Assembly: GCA_046345315.1 (NCBI GenBank)
Contig: JBKDKA010000048.1
Coordinates: 1 to 64,000, forward strand
Reading direction: 5' to 3'
DNA length: 64,000 nucleotides
DNA from: F1-80-MAGs062 sp046345315
GTDB lineage: Bacteria > Planctomycetota > Planctomycetia > Planctomycetales > Planctomycetaceae
The position numbers and the translations under genes were made by a program. The notes under the pieces were generated by a model, which ran no database searches, was not told where the DNA came from, and worked only from the letters and a program-made list of their open reading frames with translations. This document shows positions 9,314 through 18,347 of this stretch, piece after piece; position 1 is the stretch's first letter, and every line of letters begins with the position of its first letter.

Positions 9314-10243
9314 TCAGGCAGCGCGTCGTTCTGCACTGCGAGGACGAGTCAGCACGGAACTCTCGCAGATTTCTGCTCTGATCGAATCCTGAATTCCTTC
9401 GATGCTGCCCCCGGCAGAATACCTGAATTCGAGCGATATCTGATCGCCAATGGAAACTTCCAGGGCCTGCGGAATCGGGAGGATCAGTTGATTCATGAGC
9501 CAGTTGATCCCACGTCCTGCACGGAGATCAAACGCCAGAAAATTATTCGTCAGCAGACTGATTGCGTTGAAACATCCCGACCTTCTGACGGGAAGATTCG
9601 CCTTCACGCAATACTCTGACACGAAATCAGTTTCGTAGTCAATCGTTGCATAACTGTACGGATCTGCCAGCCAGCGATCCTGCATTTGAGGGCCCGGTGG
9701 TTCAAAAATCGGAACCGGTGCGTGATATCCTGAAAAACAAAAGTCCTGAAAAACAGGCTGTACAACCAGAAGTGATGTATCCGGGATAAACTTAGGCAGC
9801 GGTCCGCCGAATGCTCGAAGATACCGATCTTTGAAGTCCCGGATGACCTGCAGCTGTTTCTCTCTCAACAGTCCGACGTGCAGCATCTCGCAGATGACAA
9901 CATCCACAGGTTCCGGCGGAAGAAACGCCATCGCATCGGCATGCACAACCTGAACGCGATCTCCGAATTCATTCTTTGACAGAAATGATCGAGCCGCATT
10001 CACCAGCGCCGGATTGCGTTCCACACACCAGACCTTGCGAGCTTTCCTCGCGGCGAACCACGATAGTACGCCGGTGCCGCCACCAAGCTCCAGCACCGTC
10101 CCGCCTTCGGGAACAACCAGATCAATCGCTTCCTGAAACGGAAGCATACGTGACTGGTCCCGAAGCATATTGAAGTGGTAATGAAGAGGAATGAACTGCC
10201 CCAGAAGATGCTCTTCCGGCGTTTCCGATAGCTTCGTCGTCAA
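9314..10243 (-). CDS. SAM-dependent methyltransferase, PRMT-like
   Basis: A 309-residue class I methyltransferase. Before the SAM fold is a YHFNMLRDQSRMLPFQEAI segment (21-39) like the helix that precedes the fold in protein arginine methyltransferases. Motif I is VLELGGGTGVLS, with VERNP as the acidic ribose-binding strand end. The region VVICEMLH resembles the first glutamate of the PRMT double-E loop. The C-terminal part is beta-rich, as in PRMT barrels. Protein methylation is therefore the best guess, but the second double-E glutamate is not obvious, so a small-molecule substrate remains possible. It is transcribed towards the TPR gene, and its 5' side faces a repeat element and the VWA gene. 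Confidence 0.8.
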   Translation of the reverse strand: MTTKLSETPEEHLLGQFIPLHYHFNMLRDQSRMLPFQEAIDLVVPEGGTVLELGGGTGVLSWFAARKARKVWCVERNPALVNAARSFLSKNEFGDRVQVVHADAMAFLPPEPVDVVICEMLHVGLLREKQLQVIRDFKDRYLRAFGGPLPKFIPDTSLLVVQPVFQDFCFSGYHAPVPIFEPPGPQMQDRWLADPYSYATIDYETDFVSEYCVKANLPVRRSGCFNAISLLTNNFLAFDLRAGRGINWLMNQLILPIPQALEVSIGDQISLEFRYSAGGSIEGIQDSIRAEICESSVLTRPRSAERRAA

Positions 10244-10288
10244 GCAGTGCGTTCCTTCTCAGATGCTCTCAGCTCACCCTATTACAGG

Positions 10289-10377
10289 TGGTTTTAAAAC
10301 CGGGACTGGCTCCCGACGAACGCGATCGTTTCCATCAGTGTCTGCAACTGTGCAGGTTGCCTGTCCCGGTTTCGAAA
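10289..10377. repeat. Dispersed stem-loop repeat, ACCGGGAC family, copy A
   Basis: The outer arms are inverted: TTTTAAAACCGGGACTGGC near 10292-10310, and the partner TTGCCTGTCCCGGTTTCG near 10357-10374. About 45 bases lie between them. Three further copies lie at 18265-18336, 21973-22065 and 23787-23875. It lies between the start of the methyltransferase gene and the end of the VWA gene. Confidence 0.85.
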
Positions 10378-10435
10378 TACGCGCCACCTCCGGAAATCGG
10401 CTCGGGGCAAGGGATGCTAAGGAAACATCAGGAAC

Positions 10436-10471
10436 GCCACAAGATCGCTGTTTCTGCAGCGATCCTGTGGC
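10436..10471 (-). terminator. Possible terminator hairpin after the VWA gene
   Basis: Arms 10436-10450 and 10457-10471 pair over 15 positions with one mismatch and a six-base loop. It lies 13 bases beyond the VWA stop. No strong T run follows on the minus strand, so Rho-independent termination is only possible. Confidence 0.4.
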
Positions 10472-10483
10472 AGTTTCGGCAGA

Positions 10484-11938
10484 TTATTCTGAAATCTGCT
10501 GCTGATCGACCGAGTTCTGAAACGCTCGAGCACTCTTTCGAGCCGCGTTGGCACGAGAATCATCCCGGCTGCTGACACCTTCCAGCGCCTTCAGCTGCAT
10601 GCCGTTTGCCACGCCGAATACACCCAGCCGATTGTCACCCGGTACAAGGTTTTCATTCTCCTTCAGCAGAAGAATATTGCTCCGCAGCAGCTCTCGGGTC
10701 ATTTCCAGTTTTCCTTCATCCAGATAGCGAGTTGCCAGTTTATTCTGTTCACTCGCAACCAGAGCCACGACGTCAGCCATCACGACTTTATTCAGGCTGG
10801 CGTTGACCTCCTCGTCAGAGCTGCTGAATCGAACATTTACCGCCCCGGAAAGTTCTCCCGGGATCGCCGTCACATCGGCAGGTTCATTACCTGTCCCCTT
10901 ACCGGCCACAATTCCGGTCAGCTTTACCTGAACGCTCCCCAGGTCCCGAGTCGCTCCAGCTTCTCCTCCAGTCAGTTCCACTTCGATCACGATGTGCTTC
11001 TTCTGCTCGCTGTAGATCTGAGCCATGCGTGTCGTAATGAGCTGTCCGTTGATGTCAGCGTCGTTACCCAGAACCCGAACCGGACGAATGCCCTCCGGGA
11101 TCGTCACCTTCAGGTCGATTTCCTGAGCGACTACGGAAAGCACCGAACTGAACTCGCGGCGGAAGATATCCGCCAGCTCCGTCGCCTGTTCGATGAAGTG
11201 ATGATTGCCACCGCTTTTCCCGGCCAGCTGAACCATCAGGTCTTCGTTGTATCCCAGCCCCAACCCCATTGTGGAAACACTGATATTCTCCTTCAGAAGC
11301 GATGCCCCAAGGTCACCCAGCTCTCCGGGAGATGATGGACCGCTGTTGGCCAGACCGTCAGACAGAAGAACGATCCGGTTCACGCGTGTTTTATCAAGGA
11401 ATTTGCGAACCTCCGCTGCACCCTTGCTGACGCCCGCAAACAGTGCGGTGTTTCCATCCGCCTGAATACTGCGAATCACTGCAGCGACCGCTTCCCGATC
11501 CGTCAGTCGAGTTGCCGGATAGACGACCTGAACTCCGGAGTCGTACGTTACGACAGAAACGATGTCATCCGGGCCGAGCATCTGCAGTGCATCGATAGCA
11601 GCTTTCCGTGCCTGTTCAATCTTCTCCCCCTGCATGGAGCCGGATTTATCCAGAACCAGAGACAGGTTGACCGGCGGGCGTTTCGCATCAGATTCTCGTC
11701 GATGTCCATCAAGTCCGACTCGAATCCATGTCGTCTGCTTTTCACCGGCTTTCAGGACCGATCGGACGGGCTGCACGTTCAGCGTCACCGGCAAACCGTT
11801 TTTCGCGGTTCCGGTCGCTTCATCTCCCGTCACCGTCGGCTGTCCCGTTGAGACAGCAATCAGCCCGACGAAAGCAATGGCCGCTGCCCCCGACAGCAAC
11901 GAATTTCCGACAACCGCGCGTTTCAGTACGTTCAACAT
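10484..11938 (-). CDS. Secreted von Willebrand factor A (VWA) domain protein
   Basis: About 484 residues. The open frame extends to 12013, but ATG 11938 has a good ribosome site (AGGAAAGGA about ten bases upstream) and is followed directly by a signal-peptide-like segment (LLSGAAAIAFVGLIAV). After a short beta-rich region the VWA domain begins with the metal-binding DKSGSMQG (Asp97, Ser99, Ser101). It continues with VNRIVLLSDGLANSG and GYNEDLMVQLAGKSGG. The region after the VWA fold resembles the C-terminal part of the YfbK-like VWA proteins. VWA domains bind protein partners through a metal ion; the partner here is unknown. It lies downstream of dapL on the same strand, separated by 137 bases, so co-transcription is uncertain. 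Confidence 0.85.
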   Translation of the reverse strand: MLNVLKRAVVGNSLLSGAAAIAFVGLIAVSTGQPTVTGDEATGTAKNGLPVTLNVQPVRSVLKAGEKQTTWIRVGLDGHRRESDAKRPPVNLSLVLDKSGSMQGEKIEQARKAAIDALQMLGPDDIVSVVTYDSGVQVVYPATRLTDREAVAAVIRSIQADGNTALFAGVSKGAAEVRKFLDKTRVNRIVLLSDGLANSGPSSPGELGDLGASLLKENISVSTMGLGLGYNEDLMVQLAGKSGGNHHFIEQATELADIFRREFSSVLSVVAQEIDLKVTIPEGIRPVRVLGNDADINGQLITTRMAQIYSEQKKHIVIEVELTGGEAGATRDLGSVQVKLTGIVAGKGTGNEPADVTAIPGELSGAVNVRFSSSDEEVNASLNKVVMADVVALVASEQNKLATRYLDEGKLEMTRELLRSNILLLKENENLVPGDNRLGVFGVANGMQLKALEGVSSRDDSRANAARKSARAFQNSVDQQQISE

Positions 11939-12075
11939 CCGACACCATCCTTTCCTGCAGACACTCTGGATCGAACCACACCGGTTCTCTGCGGTATTAG
12001 AGTGACCAGCCACGATTCAGTGGTCAGAAGGATGTCAGATGCTTGTCAGAAATTTGTGAGCACCCAGCCAAGGAG

Positions 12076-13308
12076 CTACTTCAGAACTCTGGCAACCCGC
12101 TGAAGAGCCTCTTCGACGTTCGCTCGGCTGTTGAAGGCACTCAGCCGGAAGAACCCTTCACCAGCGGCACCAAAGCCACTTCCGGGAGTTCCAACCAGAT
12201 GAGCCTTCGACAGCAGGAGATCAAAGAATTCCCAGCTGCTGAGTCCGGAAGGCGTCTTCAGCCAGACGTACGGAGCATTCACGCCGCCGTAAGCGGTGAT
12301 CCCCACTGACTCAAGCCCCTTTCGAAGCAACGATGCATTCGTCATGTAGAAGTCGATCAGCGCCTTCATTTCACGACGTCCCTCCTCCGTATATGCCGCA
12401 GCGGCTCCCTTCTGAACCACGTAAGACGCACCATTGAATTTGGTTGACTGACGACGATTCCAGAGCTGATGCAGCGACACCTTCTCACCATTCGCCAGTG
12501 TCGCTGTGAGACACTCCGGCACAACGGTAAAGGCGCAGCGAACTCCAGTGAATCCGATGTTCTTGCTGAAGCTTCGAAACTCGATCGCGACGTCACGAGC
12601 TCCCTCAATCTCGTAAATACTGTGAGGGATGGACGGATCCGAAATGAACGCTTCATATGCAGCGTCGAACAGAATCAGCGACCCGTTCTTCCGAGCATAC
12701 TCGACCCATTTCTGAAGTGTCTCCCGCGTTGCGACGGCTCCCGTTGGATTGTTGGGGAAACACAAATAAATCAGGTCCACACGTTCCTTCGGGAGGTCCG
12801 GGACGAAGTGATTGGATTCGTTGGCGGGAAGATAAACCAGTCCGTCATAACGCCCGGAGGCATCCGATGCCCCGGTGTGACCTGCCATGACATTGGTGTC
12901 GACGTAAACCGGATACACCGGATCAGCCACAGCAATCCGATTTCCATGACCAAGAATGTCCAGGATGTTCCCCGTGTCACATTTCGATCCATCAGAGATG
13001 AAGATCTCATTCGCCGAAACGTTGACTCCCCGAGCCGCAAAATCCTGCTGAGCAATCGGCTCCCTGAGAAAAGCGTAACCCTGTTCCGGGCCATATCCCT
13101 TGAAGGTGTCGCGAACAGCCATCTCATCAACAGCCTGATGCATGGCTTTCACAATCGAAGACGGCAACGGTTCCGTGACGTCACCGATTCCGAGACGAAT
13201 GATCTTTGCCTGAGGATTTGCCTGAGCGAACGCGGAGACTCGGCGAGCGATCTCAGGAAACAGATATCCGGCTTTGAGCTTGAGGTAGTTTTCGTTGATC
13301 TGAAACAT
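12076..13308 (-). CDS. dapL: LL-diaminopimelate aminotransferase
   Basis: A 410-residue PLP-dependent class I/II aminotransferase that converts tetrahydrodipicolinate directly to LL-diaminopimelate, a precursor of lysine and peptidoglycan. The N-terminus FQINENYLKLKAGYLFPEI is characteristic of DapL. It is followed by IRLGIGDVTEPLP, the ISDGSKCDTGN segment, CFPNNPTGA and FRSFSKNIGFTGVR, where Lys249 should carry PLP. The length matches the family (about 410). ATG 13308 is chosen over the GTG six bases upstream because DapL proteins usually start here. The DapL route is common in planctomycetes, chlamydiae, plants and some other bacteria, so it supports the lineage assignment. The DUF218 gene lies 112 bases upstream on the same strand. 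Confidence 0.96.
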   Translation of the reverse strand: MFQINENYLKLKAGYLFPEIARRVSAFAQANPQAKIIRLGIGDVTEPLPSSIVKAMHQAVDEMAVRDTFKGYGPEQGYAFLREPIAQQDFAARGVNVSANEIFISDGSKCDTGNILDILGHGNRIAVADPVYPVYVDTNVMAGHTGASDASGRYDGLVYLPANESNHFVPDLPKERVDLIYLCFPNNPTGAVATRETLQKWVEYARKNGSLILFDAAYEAFISDPSIPHSIYEIEGARDVAIEFRSFSKNIGFTGVRCAFTVVPECLTATLANGEKVSLHQLWNRRQSTKFNGASYVVQKGAAAAYTEEGRREMKALIDFYMTNASLLRKGLESVGITAYGGVNAPYVWLKTPSGLSSWEFFDLLLSKAHLVGTPGSGFGAAGEGFFRLSAFNSRANVEEALQRVARVLK

Positions 13309-13420
13309 GGACACGTTTTCTTTGCAGCAGCTTTGTACCGAGGAATGTATGTTTTTCAGACCGCTTTTCGTCCGATCTGATCGCGTTCCGTTTTGTGACG
13401 ACTGCGCGAGCTTTTTTCAA

Positions 13421-14278
13421 TCAGCGCCCGAGCAGAATTCCGAGATACTCTTTCATCAGAGCGCTATTCAGACTGAACGCGTTCCCGCTGGGAATCATCG
13501 CTTCAATCAGCTCCCCCGACGTCGGTTCTCCTCGCGAGGATGAAGACCGAAAATCAGCTGGCAGGGGCGACGGATAAAACCCCTGTTTCCCGGCAAGCCG
13601 AAGTGCTCGCGGAAGATGCCAGGCCGACGTGATCAATCCGACTCGCACATCGTCTTTCGACTCGCCAAAGCGTTCTCCCAGAGCAATCATTTCCTCGGAA
13701 GTGTTTCGACCGCCGAGCTTCTCGATGGCGCTGTCCGGAACTCCCAGCGACGTCAGTATCAGGCGGCTGACTTCGGCAGGATCAACACCACTGGAATCCA
13801 TTGTCTCGATACGCTGGCCGGTACAGATGAGCTTTTTCGTCAGGCCCTGATGATACATCTGAGCGGCAAGCAGCATGCGATCGCCGGAACCATTCCCCTG
13901 AACCCGGCCGTTGGCTCCGACACCCCCACCGCCACCAAGAAGAACAATGGCTTCAAAGGGCTCCTCTTTGAGCGGATCAATAGTCAGGTAAGGCCCCTCG
14001 AGACTTTTTGCCAGCCGATCGGCAACGTAGCCGCTTCCGATGATGCTGAAGATCATCCAGCAGACCATCAGGCACGCAGCAGCGGCTTTCTGACGGATGG
14101 CAACGGCCCACGACGCTGAAAAAAGCAGAAACAGCCAGAGCAGTCCTGCAGGCATCACGACGATCGTCGCAATCTTTTCTGCAACCATCCGCCCGAGCGC
14201 TGCATAAATCGATCCGATTCCCACCAGGCCGGTGATCAGGAATCGAAATCCGACGTTCGCAAACGATGCAGAACTCAT
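13421..14278 (-). CDS. DUF218 / YdcF-ElyC-like membrane protein
   Basis: 285 residues. The N-terminal third has three hydrophobic segments (around FLITGLVGIGSIYAAL, ATIVVMPAGLLWLFLLF and AAACLMVCWMIFSIIGSGYV). The rest is a DUF218 domain: FEAIVLLGGG, the CTGQR strand end, a SRLILTSLGVP helix, GGRNTSEEM and ITSAWHLPRALRLA. This layout matches ElyC/SanA/YdcF proteins, some of which affect envelope carbohydrate metabolism; the reaction is not known. The run of five glycines in the first loop is longer than usual. It lies between the first DUF1501 gene (83 bases upstream) and dapL on the same strand, so a shared transcript is possible. Confidence 0.85.
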   Translation of the reverse strand: MSSASFANVGFRFLITGLVGIGSIYAALGRMVAEKIATIVVMPAGLLWLFLLFSASWAVAIRQKAAAACLMVCWMIFSIIGSGYVADRLAKSLEGPYLTIDPLKEEPFEAIVLLGGGGGVGANGRVQGNGSGDRMLLAAQMYHQGLTKKLICTGQRIETMDSSGVDPAEVSRLILTSLGVPDSAIEKLGGRNTSEEMIALGERFGESKDDVRVGLITSAWHLPRALRLAGKQGFYPSPLPADFRSSSSRGEPTSGELIEAMIPSGNAFSLNSALMKEYLGILLGR

Positions 14279-14361
14279 TGAACCAACCCGTCATCTTCCG
14301 TGAATCATGGATCCGGATCCCGGCCGACAGTTCAGCCACGTCTCTTCTCGACAGGATCTCA

Positions 14362-15810
14362 CTACCCCATCAGTTCCGGAATCGGGCGACCGTGATTCAC
14401 AATCGGCGTCGGTCGTCCGTTGAAGTCGTTAATCAGCGTCTTCGCGGAGTCGATCCCCAGATGATGATAGATCGTGGCAAGGAAGTCCTCGGCACTGCAG
14501 ATTCTTTCAATTGAGTCTTCACCGCGCTTGTCGGTCGCGCCTATGAACCGTCCGGTTTCAATACCTCCACCGGCCCAGATGTTGCTGAACGCACGAGGCC
14601 AGTGATCGCGACCGGGCTGCTGAGTTCCCGCCGGTGCGCTGGCGTTCCCTTCGCCCGTACTGGCCGCATAATTGATCTTCGGTGTGCGTCCGAATTCACC
14701 GGTCACAACAACCAGAACGCGTTTGTCGAGCCCACGTTCATGGATATCTTCAATCAGCGCGGAGACCGCCTGATCGTAAGCATGAGCCCGAAACCGCATC
14801 GCATCGAACACATGATGATTTACGGCATGATCATCCCAGTTGGCAACGCGACCGCACAACGGTCCGTTCAGACTGGTGGTGAGAACTCCCACGCCGGCTT
14901 CCACCAGACGTCGAGCCATCAGCAGCTGCTGCCCCCAGGTATTTCGACCATACCGATCCCGAACGCGATCCTCTTCTTTTGAAAGATCAAACGCGTCCTT
15001 CGTCTTCGGATTCGTCAGCAGTGTCATCGCCTGAGTTTCGAACTCGTCCAGAGCACCCAGTTCTCCCTGACGATCGAATGCACGCTCCAACTTGTCGAGA
15101 TTCTGTCGGAGGCTGGACCGACGCCCGAGCCGGCTCACTTCACTGGAGTCCGTCAGGCCGATATTTGGAACCGAAAACCCCGGTGCATTCGGGTCACCAG
15201 TGACAGAAAATGGCGAATAAGCATCACCCAGATACGCTGGCCCGTTGTACTCCAGAGGCGGATTGATCCCGACATATTCTGGCAGAATCTCCGACGGATG
15301 CCGATTTCCTGCTCTCAGATAATTGGCGACACACATCCAGTCCGGGTAGCGCGGTTTGGGTTTGTCTCGCGTATCCGGATCTCCCGAGAGCATCTGCATC
15401 GATCCCGCCGGATGACCACCTGCCCCCTGACGCATCGATCGAAGCACCGTGAACTTGTCGGCGATCTTCGCCTGCATCGGAAGAAGTTCCGTGAACTGCA
15501 TTCCCGGAATCCTGGTGTCGATCGTTCCGAAGGGCCCGCGATAATCGATGGTCGCGTTGGGCTTGGGGTCGTAGGTGTCGATGTGCGAGCAGCCGCCCGG
15601 CTTCCACACCATAATGACGGCTTTCTTCTCGCCGCTCCGGCCCCCGGACAGATCACTGCCTTGCACCGCGGAAAGTCGCAGCAGTCCAGGCAGGCTGAGA
15701 CTGGTGAATCCACCGAGCCCCATCCGAAGAAAACTTCGTCGGCCGGAACTTCCGTCTCGTCCCGGCCCCGGGCAAAACACTGTCGACGCGTGAAATGAAT
15801 CGCTCATCAT
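14362..15810 (-). CDS. DUF1501 protein with Tat-type signal (cassette 1)
   Basis: About 482 residues. DUF1501 proteins have an alkaline-phosphatase/sulfatase-like fold and are expanded in planctomycetes; their substrates are unknown. The start at 15810 (or the adjacent ATG at 15807) puts a twin-arginine motif RRSFLRMG some 25 residues in, followed by a hydrophobic stretch, so export is expected in folded form. Typical DUF1501 features follow: VWKPGGCSHIDTYDPKP, the FTELLPMQAKIADKF segment, GGHPAGSMQML, RDRYGRNTWGQQLLMARRLVEAG, VVTGEFGRTPKIN and the final GRDHWPRAFSNIWAGGG. It lies 87 bases after the PPC gene and is the third gene of a minus-strand cassette. Confidence 0.92.
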   Translation of the reverse strand: MMSDSFHASTVFCPGPGRDGSSGRRSFLRMGLGGFTSLSLPGLLRLSAVQGSDLSGGRSGEKKAVIMVWKPGGCSHIDTYDPKPNATIDYRGPFGTIDTRIPGMQFTELLPMQAKIADKFTVLRSMRQGAGGHPAGSMQMLSGDPDTRDKPKPRYPDWMCVANYLRAGNRHPSEILPEYVGINPPLEYNGPAYLGDAYSPFSVTGDPNAPGFSVPNIGLTDSSEVSRLGRRSSLRQNLDKLERAFDRQGELGALDEFETQAMTLLTNPKTKDAFDLSKEEDRVRDRYGRNTWGQQLLMARRLVEAGVGVLTTSLNGPLCGRVANWDDHAVNHHVFDAMRFRAHAYDQAVSALIEDIHERGLDKRVLVVVTGEFGRTPKINYAASTGEGNASAPAGTQQPGRDHWPRAFSNIWAGGGIETGRFIGATDKRGEDSIERICSAEDFLATIYHHLGIDSAKTLINDFNGRPTPIVNHGRPIPELMG

Positions 15811-15897
15811 CAGAGCCCTGATCTGTCTTCCGAATTTCTTCGGAACGCACCCATGAAAACGACATGAACTCACCAGCCGATTGGCCGATGAGAATTC

Positions 15898-18195
15898 TTA
15901 TTTCACCAGTATTCGAATTGGTTCCGAAATCACAATATCCGCTGTGTCGCGTGGCTGAGCAGCATCAGTCGCAGCTTTCAGTTTTGCTGCAGCTGCCGCT
16001 ACAGCAGCTTCAGCAGACTGCTTCTTCGCGGTGGCCTCCGCAATCACTCGATCCGCTTCAGCCTTCTTCTCTGATTCCACACCAGCCAGCGACTCTGTCA
16101 GTTTCTGCAGTTCCGCACTGACAGTCGAAGACTGCTCCGAAGCCAGACGATGCTCCGTCTCCGCAGCGGTGACAGCATTCGGATTGTATCGGTACTTTGC
16201 AACCGCACTGCCGTAAAAGGCAATCAGATATTCACCCGGAGGCGTCCCAAGTGCTTTGGTGTCCAGCACCGCCTCGGAAGCATCGGTTGCCAATGAGATA
16301 TCAAACTGAGGATTGCCTTCAAACCCGGCGCCCGATGTCTTCAGCTGCAGAACCGTTCCGGAAAACTCCGATCGTCGGGTGTGAACCAGTGGAATCGTCA
16401 GCTTTTCCCCGGCAGGAACTTCGTAGGTCTTCTTCTCAGTGGCTGCAATCGTCACCGGAGCAAACTCTGAATCCGTCACAGACACCGGAAGCCCGGTGAC
16501 AAGGCGGGGACTCGGAATCTCACCCCACGAATCGACGATCGGCCACGCATGAGTGGCCATGTGGACCGGCCGCTGAGTCTCCACTCCATCAACAAGCGAC
16601 TTTCCAGAAAACGTCACTTCGCCACAGGTTCGAGGAGCATTCTGATCGGCCGAGATCAGCATGATGCCTCTTGTCTTGCCCTTCGGAATTTTCAATCCCT
16701 GAGCGGTGACACCATCCGGCAGACCATCCATGACCAGTTCGATATCGCCATCAAATCCATCCCGACGGACGGCGACAACTTCCAGAGCCATCGTCATGCC
16801 CGCTCGAAGCGCCAGAGGCTTCGACAGTGCATTACGGTCACCATTCCGGAGCTCCATGTGCAAGCCCCAGGCGGCCACAGCAAAATCCGGCGCGGCTTTT
16901 CGAATGACCAGTCGATAAACGTTTCGTTTGTCGTTTCGAGTTCCACCGAAGAGATCCGTCAGCTGCAGGCGGTACCGACCGTCCTGCGGAATTTCGAGCT
17001 TTCCGATAATGTCCGGCGATCCACCATCATACGGAGGACCGTCGTAGGCGTACCCGTTACTTGATGGTCGGATCGGAGCTGCAATATCGGTGAATTCAGC
17101 AACGTCAGTCACCTTCTGTTCTGAACCTTCACCGACCACCTGCTGAACAATCACGGAGGCATCCGTCGGTCGACCGAGACGCTCGGAAGCGACCTCAACC
17201 CACCAGACGTCTCCCTTCGCTGCAGTGAACTCGAACACATCCACATCCGCAGCAGGGAAGAAGCTTCCTGAAACATCACAGGGCAACGTTACCTGCTGAA
17301 TATGTTCGACATCGTTGTTGGGCTCCGTTTCTGCCACGGCCGCAGTTGCTGGCAGTCCTGCCGGTGGCCACGAAAACGAACTTACCGTTCGTGTCGAGGC
17401 AAACTGAGGCAGGGGAGCCTCCGCCGACAGTTCCTGAAGGGACAGCCGATAGTAAAACGCGGGGCCACCCTTGAATGTCAGTTCGTGAACCTTGATCGTA
17501 TGGCGACCATCCGCCTGAGCCACAAAGTCCAGCGTGCCGCCACGTCGCTCCACAACCAGATCCTGTCCCGCAGAGTCACCGATGATCAGGACCGCATCAA
17601 GCTTCGAATCAATCCCGCGTGACGCCACATTCACGACATATCGATGGCCCTTCACAGCATCGAATGAATAATAATCAACCGCCCGATTGGTCATCACAGC
17701 ATTGCAGATGGAGTTCACCGGGATCGCCATCGCTGTGGCCAGCGTGGTGTTCGGCGCGGTCTGAACAACTTCCGGCAGAGTATCCACACAGAAGACTCGG
17801 GATGATGTGATACCAAGCCGAGTCATCAGTCTGGCTTCATGAATTCCCGGGGGGCAATCGGCTGCGATGGTCACGACCCATCGATCAGGAACTGCAACAC
17901 CAGCCGCGTCAGTCTTTCTTACTGCGGTCAGCCCCGGGTGAGTGAATCGCAACTCCGTGGCATCTTCGACATTCTCCCCCGTGACAACAATCTCAACCTG
18001 TGTTCCGACTCGACCGCCCATTGGCATTGTTGTGAGCAGTCTCGGCAGCGGAAGACAGACCGACTGAGCATGCACGGATGCAGAGCCGAAAACAGCGACG
18101 CTGAGACAACCAACAAGCATCAGTGCCTGTGGACTGAGTTTCGCCAGAGTTTCAGCAATGCGATCAGCTATGCGATAGTGAATCAAACGCGCCAT
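15898..18195 (-). CDS. Exported PPC-domain protein (cassette 1)
   Basis: About 765 residues. The open frame continues to 18291, but its outer part is made of a dispersed repeat, so the true start is probably ATG 18195 (next candidate 18234). Either start leads into a signal peptide ending near SVHAQS. The body is beta-rich with bacterial pre-peptidase C-terminal (PPC) domains, seen where AETEPNNDVEHIQQVTLP is followed by DVDVFEFTAAKGDVWWVEV, and again in the first half around DYYSFDAVKGHRYVV. The C-terminus is a helical Ala/Lys/Glu-rich segment (QLQ-like coiled coil, about the last 110 residues) ending in a short strand. PPC domains are usually accessory to exported enzymes; no catalytic domain is visible. 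It lies between the DUF1549/1553 gene and the DUF1501 gene. Confidence 0.85.
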   Translation of the reverse strand: MARLIHYRIADRIAETLAKLSPQALMLVGCLSVAVFGSASVHAQSVCLPLPRLLTTMPMGGRVGTQVEIVVTGENVEDATELRFTHPGLTAVRKTDAAGVAVPDRWVVTIAADCPPGIHEARLMTRLGITSSRVFCVDTLPEVVQTAPNTTLATAMAIPVNSICNAVMTNRAVDYYSFDAVKGHRYVVNVASRGIDSKLDAVLIIGDSAGQDLVVERRGGTLDFVAQADGRHTIKVHELTFKGGPAFYYRLSLQELSAEAPLPQFASTRTVSSFSWPPAGLPATAAVAETEPNNDVEHIQQVTLPCDVSGSFFPAADVDVFEFTAAKGDVWWVEVASERLGRPTDASVIVQQVVGEGSEQKVTDVAEFTDIAAPIRPSSNGYAYDGPPYDGGSPDIIGKLEIPQDGRYRLQLTDLFGGTRNDKRNVYRLVIRKAAPDFAVAAWGLHMELRNGDRNALSKPLALRAGMTMALEVVAVRRDGFDGDIELVMDGLPDGVTAQGLKIPKGKTRGIMLISADQNAPRTCGEVTFSGKSLVDGVETQRPVHMATHAWPIVDSWGEIPSPRLVTGLPVSVTDSEFAPVTIAATEKKTYEVPAGEKLTIPLVHTRRSEFSGTVLQLKTSGAGFEGNPQFDISLATDASEAVLDTKALGTPPGEYLIAFYGSAVAKYRYNPNAVTAAETEHRLASEQSSTVSAELQKLTESLAGVESEKKAEADRVIAEATAKKQSAEAAVAAAAAKLKAATDAAQPRDTADIVISEPIRILVK

Positions 18196-18264
18196 CGTAT
18201 GTCTCGATATCAGTTGTCTGGAATTGTTCGTCATCACGGACAGATTCCCGTTTTGGATTTTCAG

Positions 18265-18336
18265 AGGCTCCGACAAAACCGGGACAGGCACCCTTCAACC
18301 AACGTGTGCTCGGGAGCCAGCCCCGGTTTTGTCAGC
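18265..18336. repeat. Dispersed stem-loop repeat, ACCGGGAC family, copy B
   Basis: Arms: GACAAAACCGGGACAGGC from 18272 and the inverse GCCAGCCCCGGTTTTGTC ending near 18333. It shares the outer word GAGGCTC(C/T)GACAAAACC with copy C. It fills most of the 152-base gap between the DUF1549/1553 gene and the PPC gene of cassette 1, and so probably lies inside one transcript. Confidence 0.85.
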
Positions 18337-18347
18337 CTTATCTTTAG

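Noticed and set aside
12469..13380. A 303-residue open frame on the plus strand.
   Set aside because: It is entirely antisense to dapL, whose conserved residues prove the minus strand is coding.
18196..18291. The 32-residue N-terminal extension of the PPC protein.
   Set aside because: It is encoded partly by a dispersed repeat and precedes the signal peptide; the inner start is more likely.
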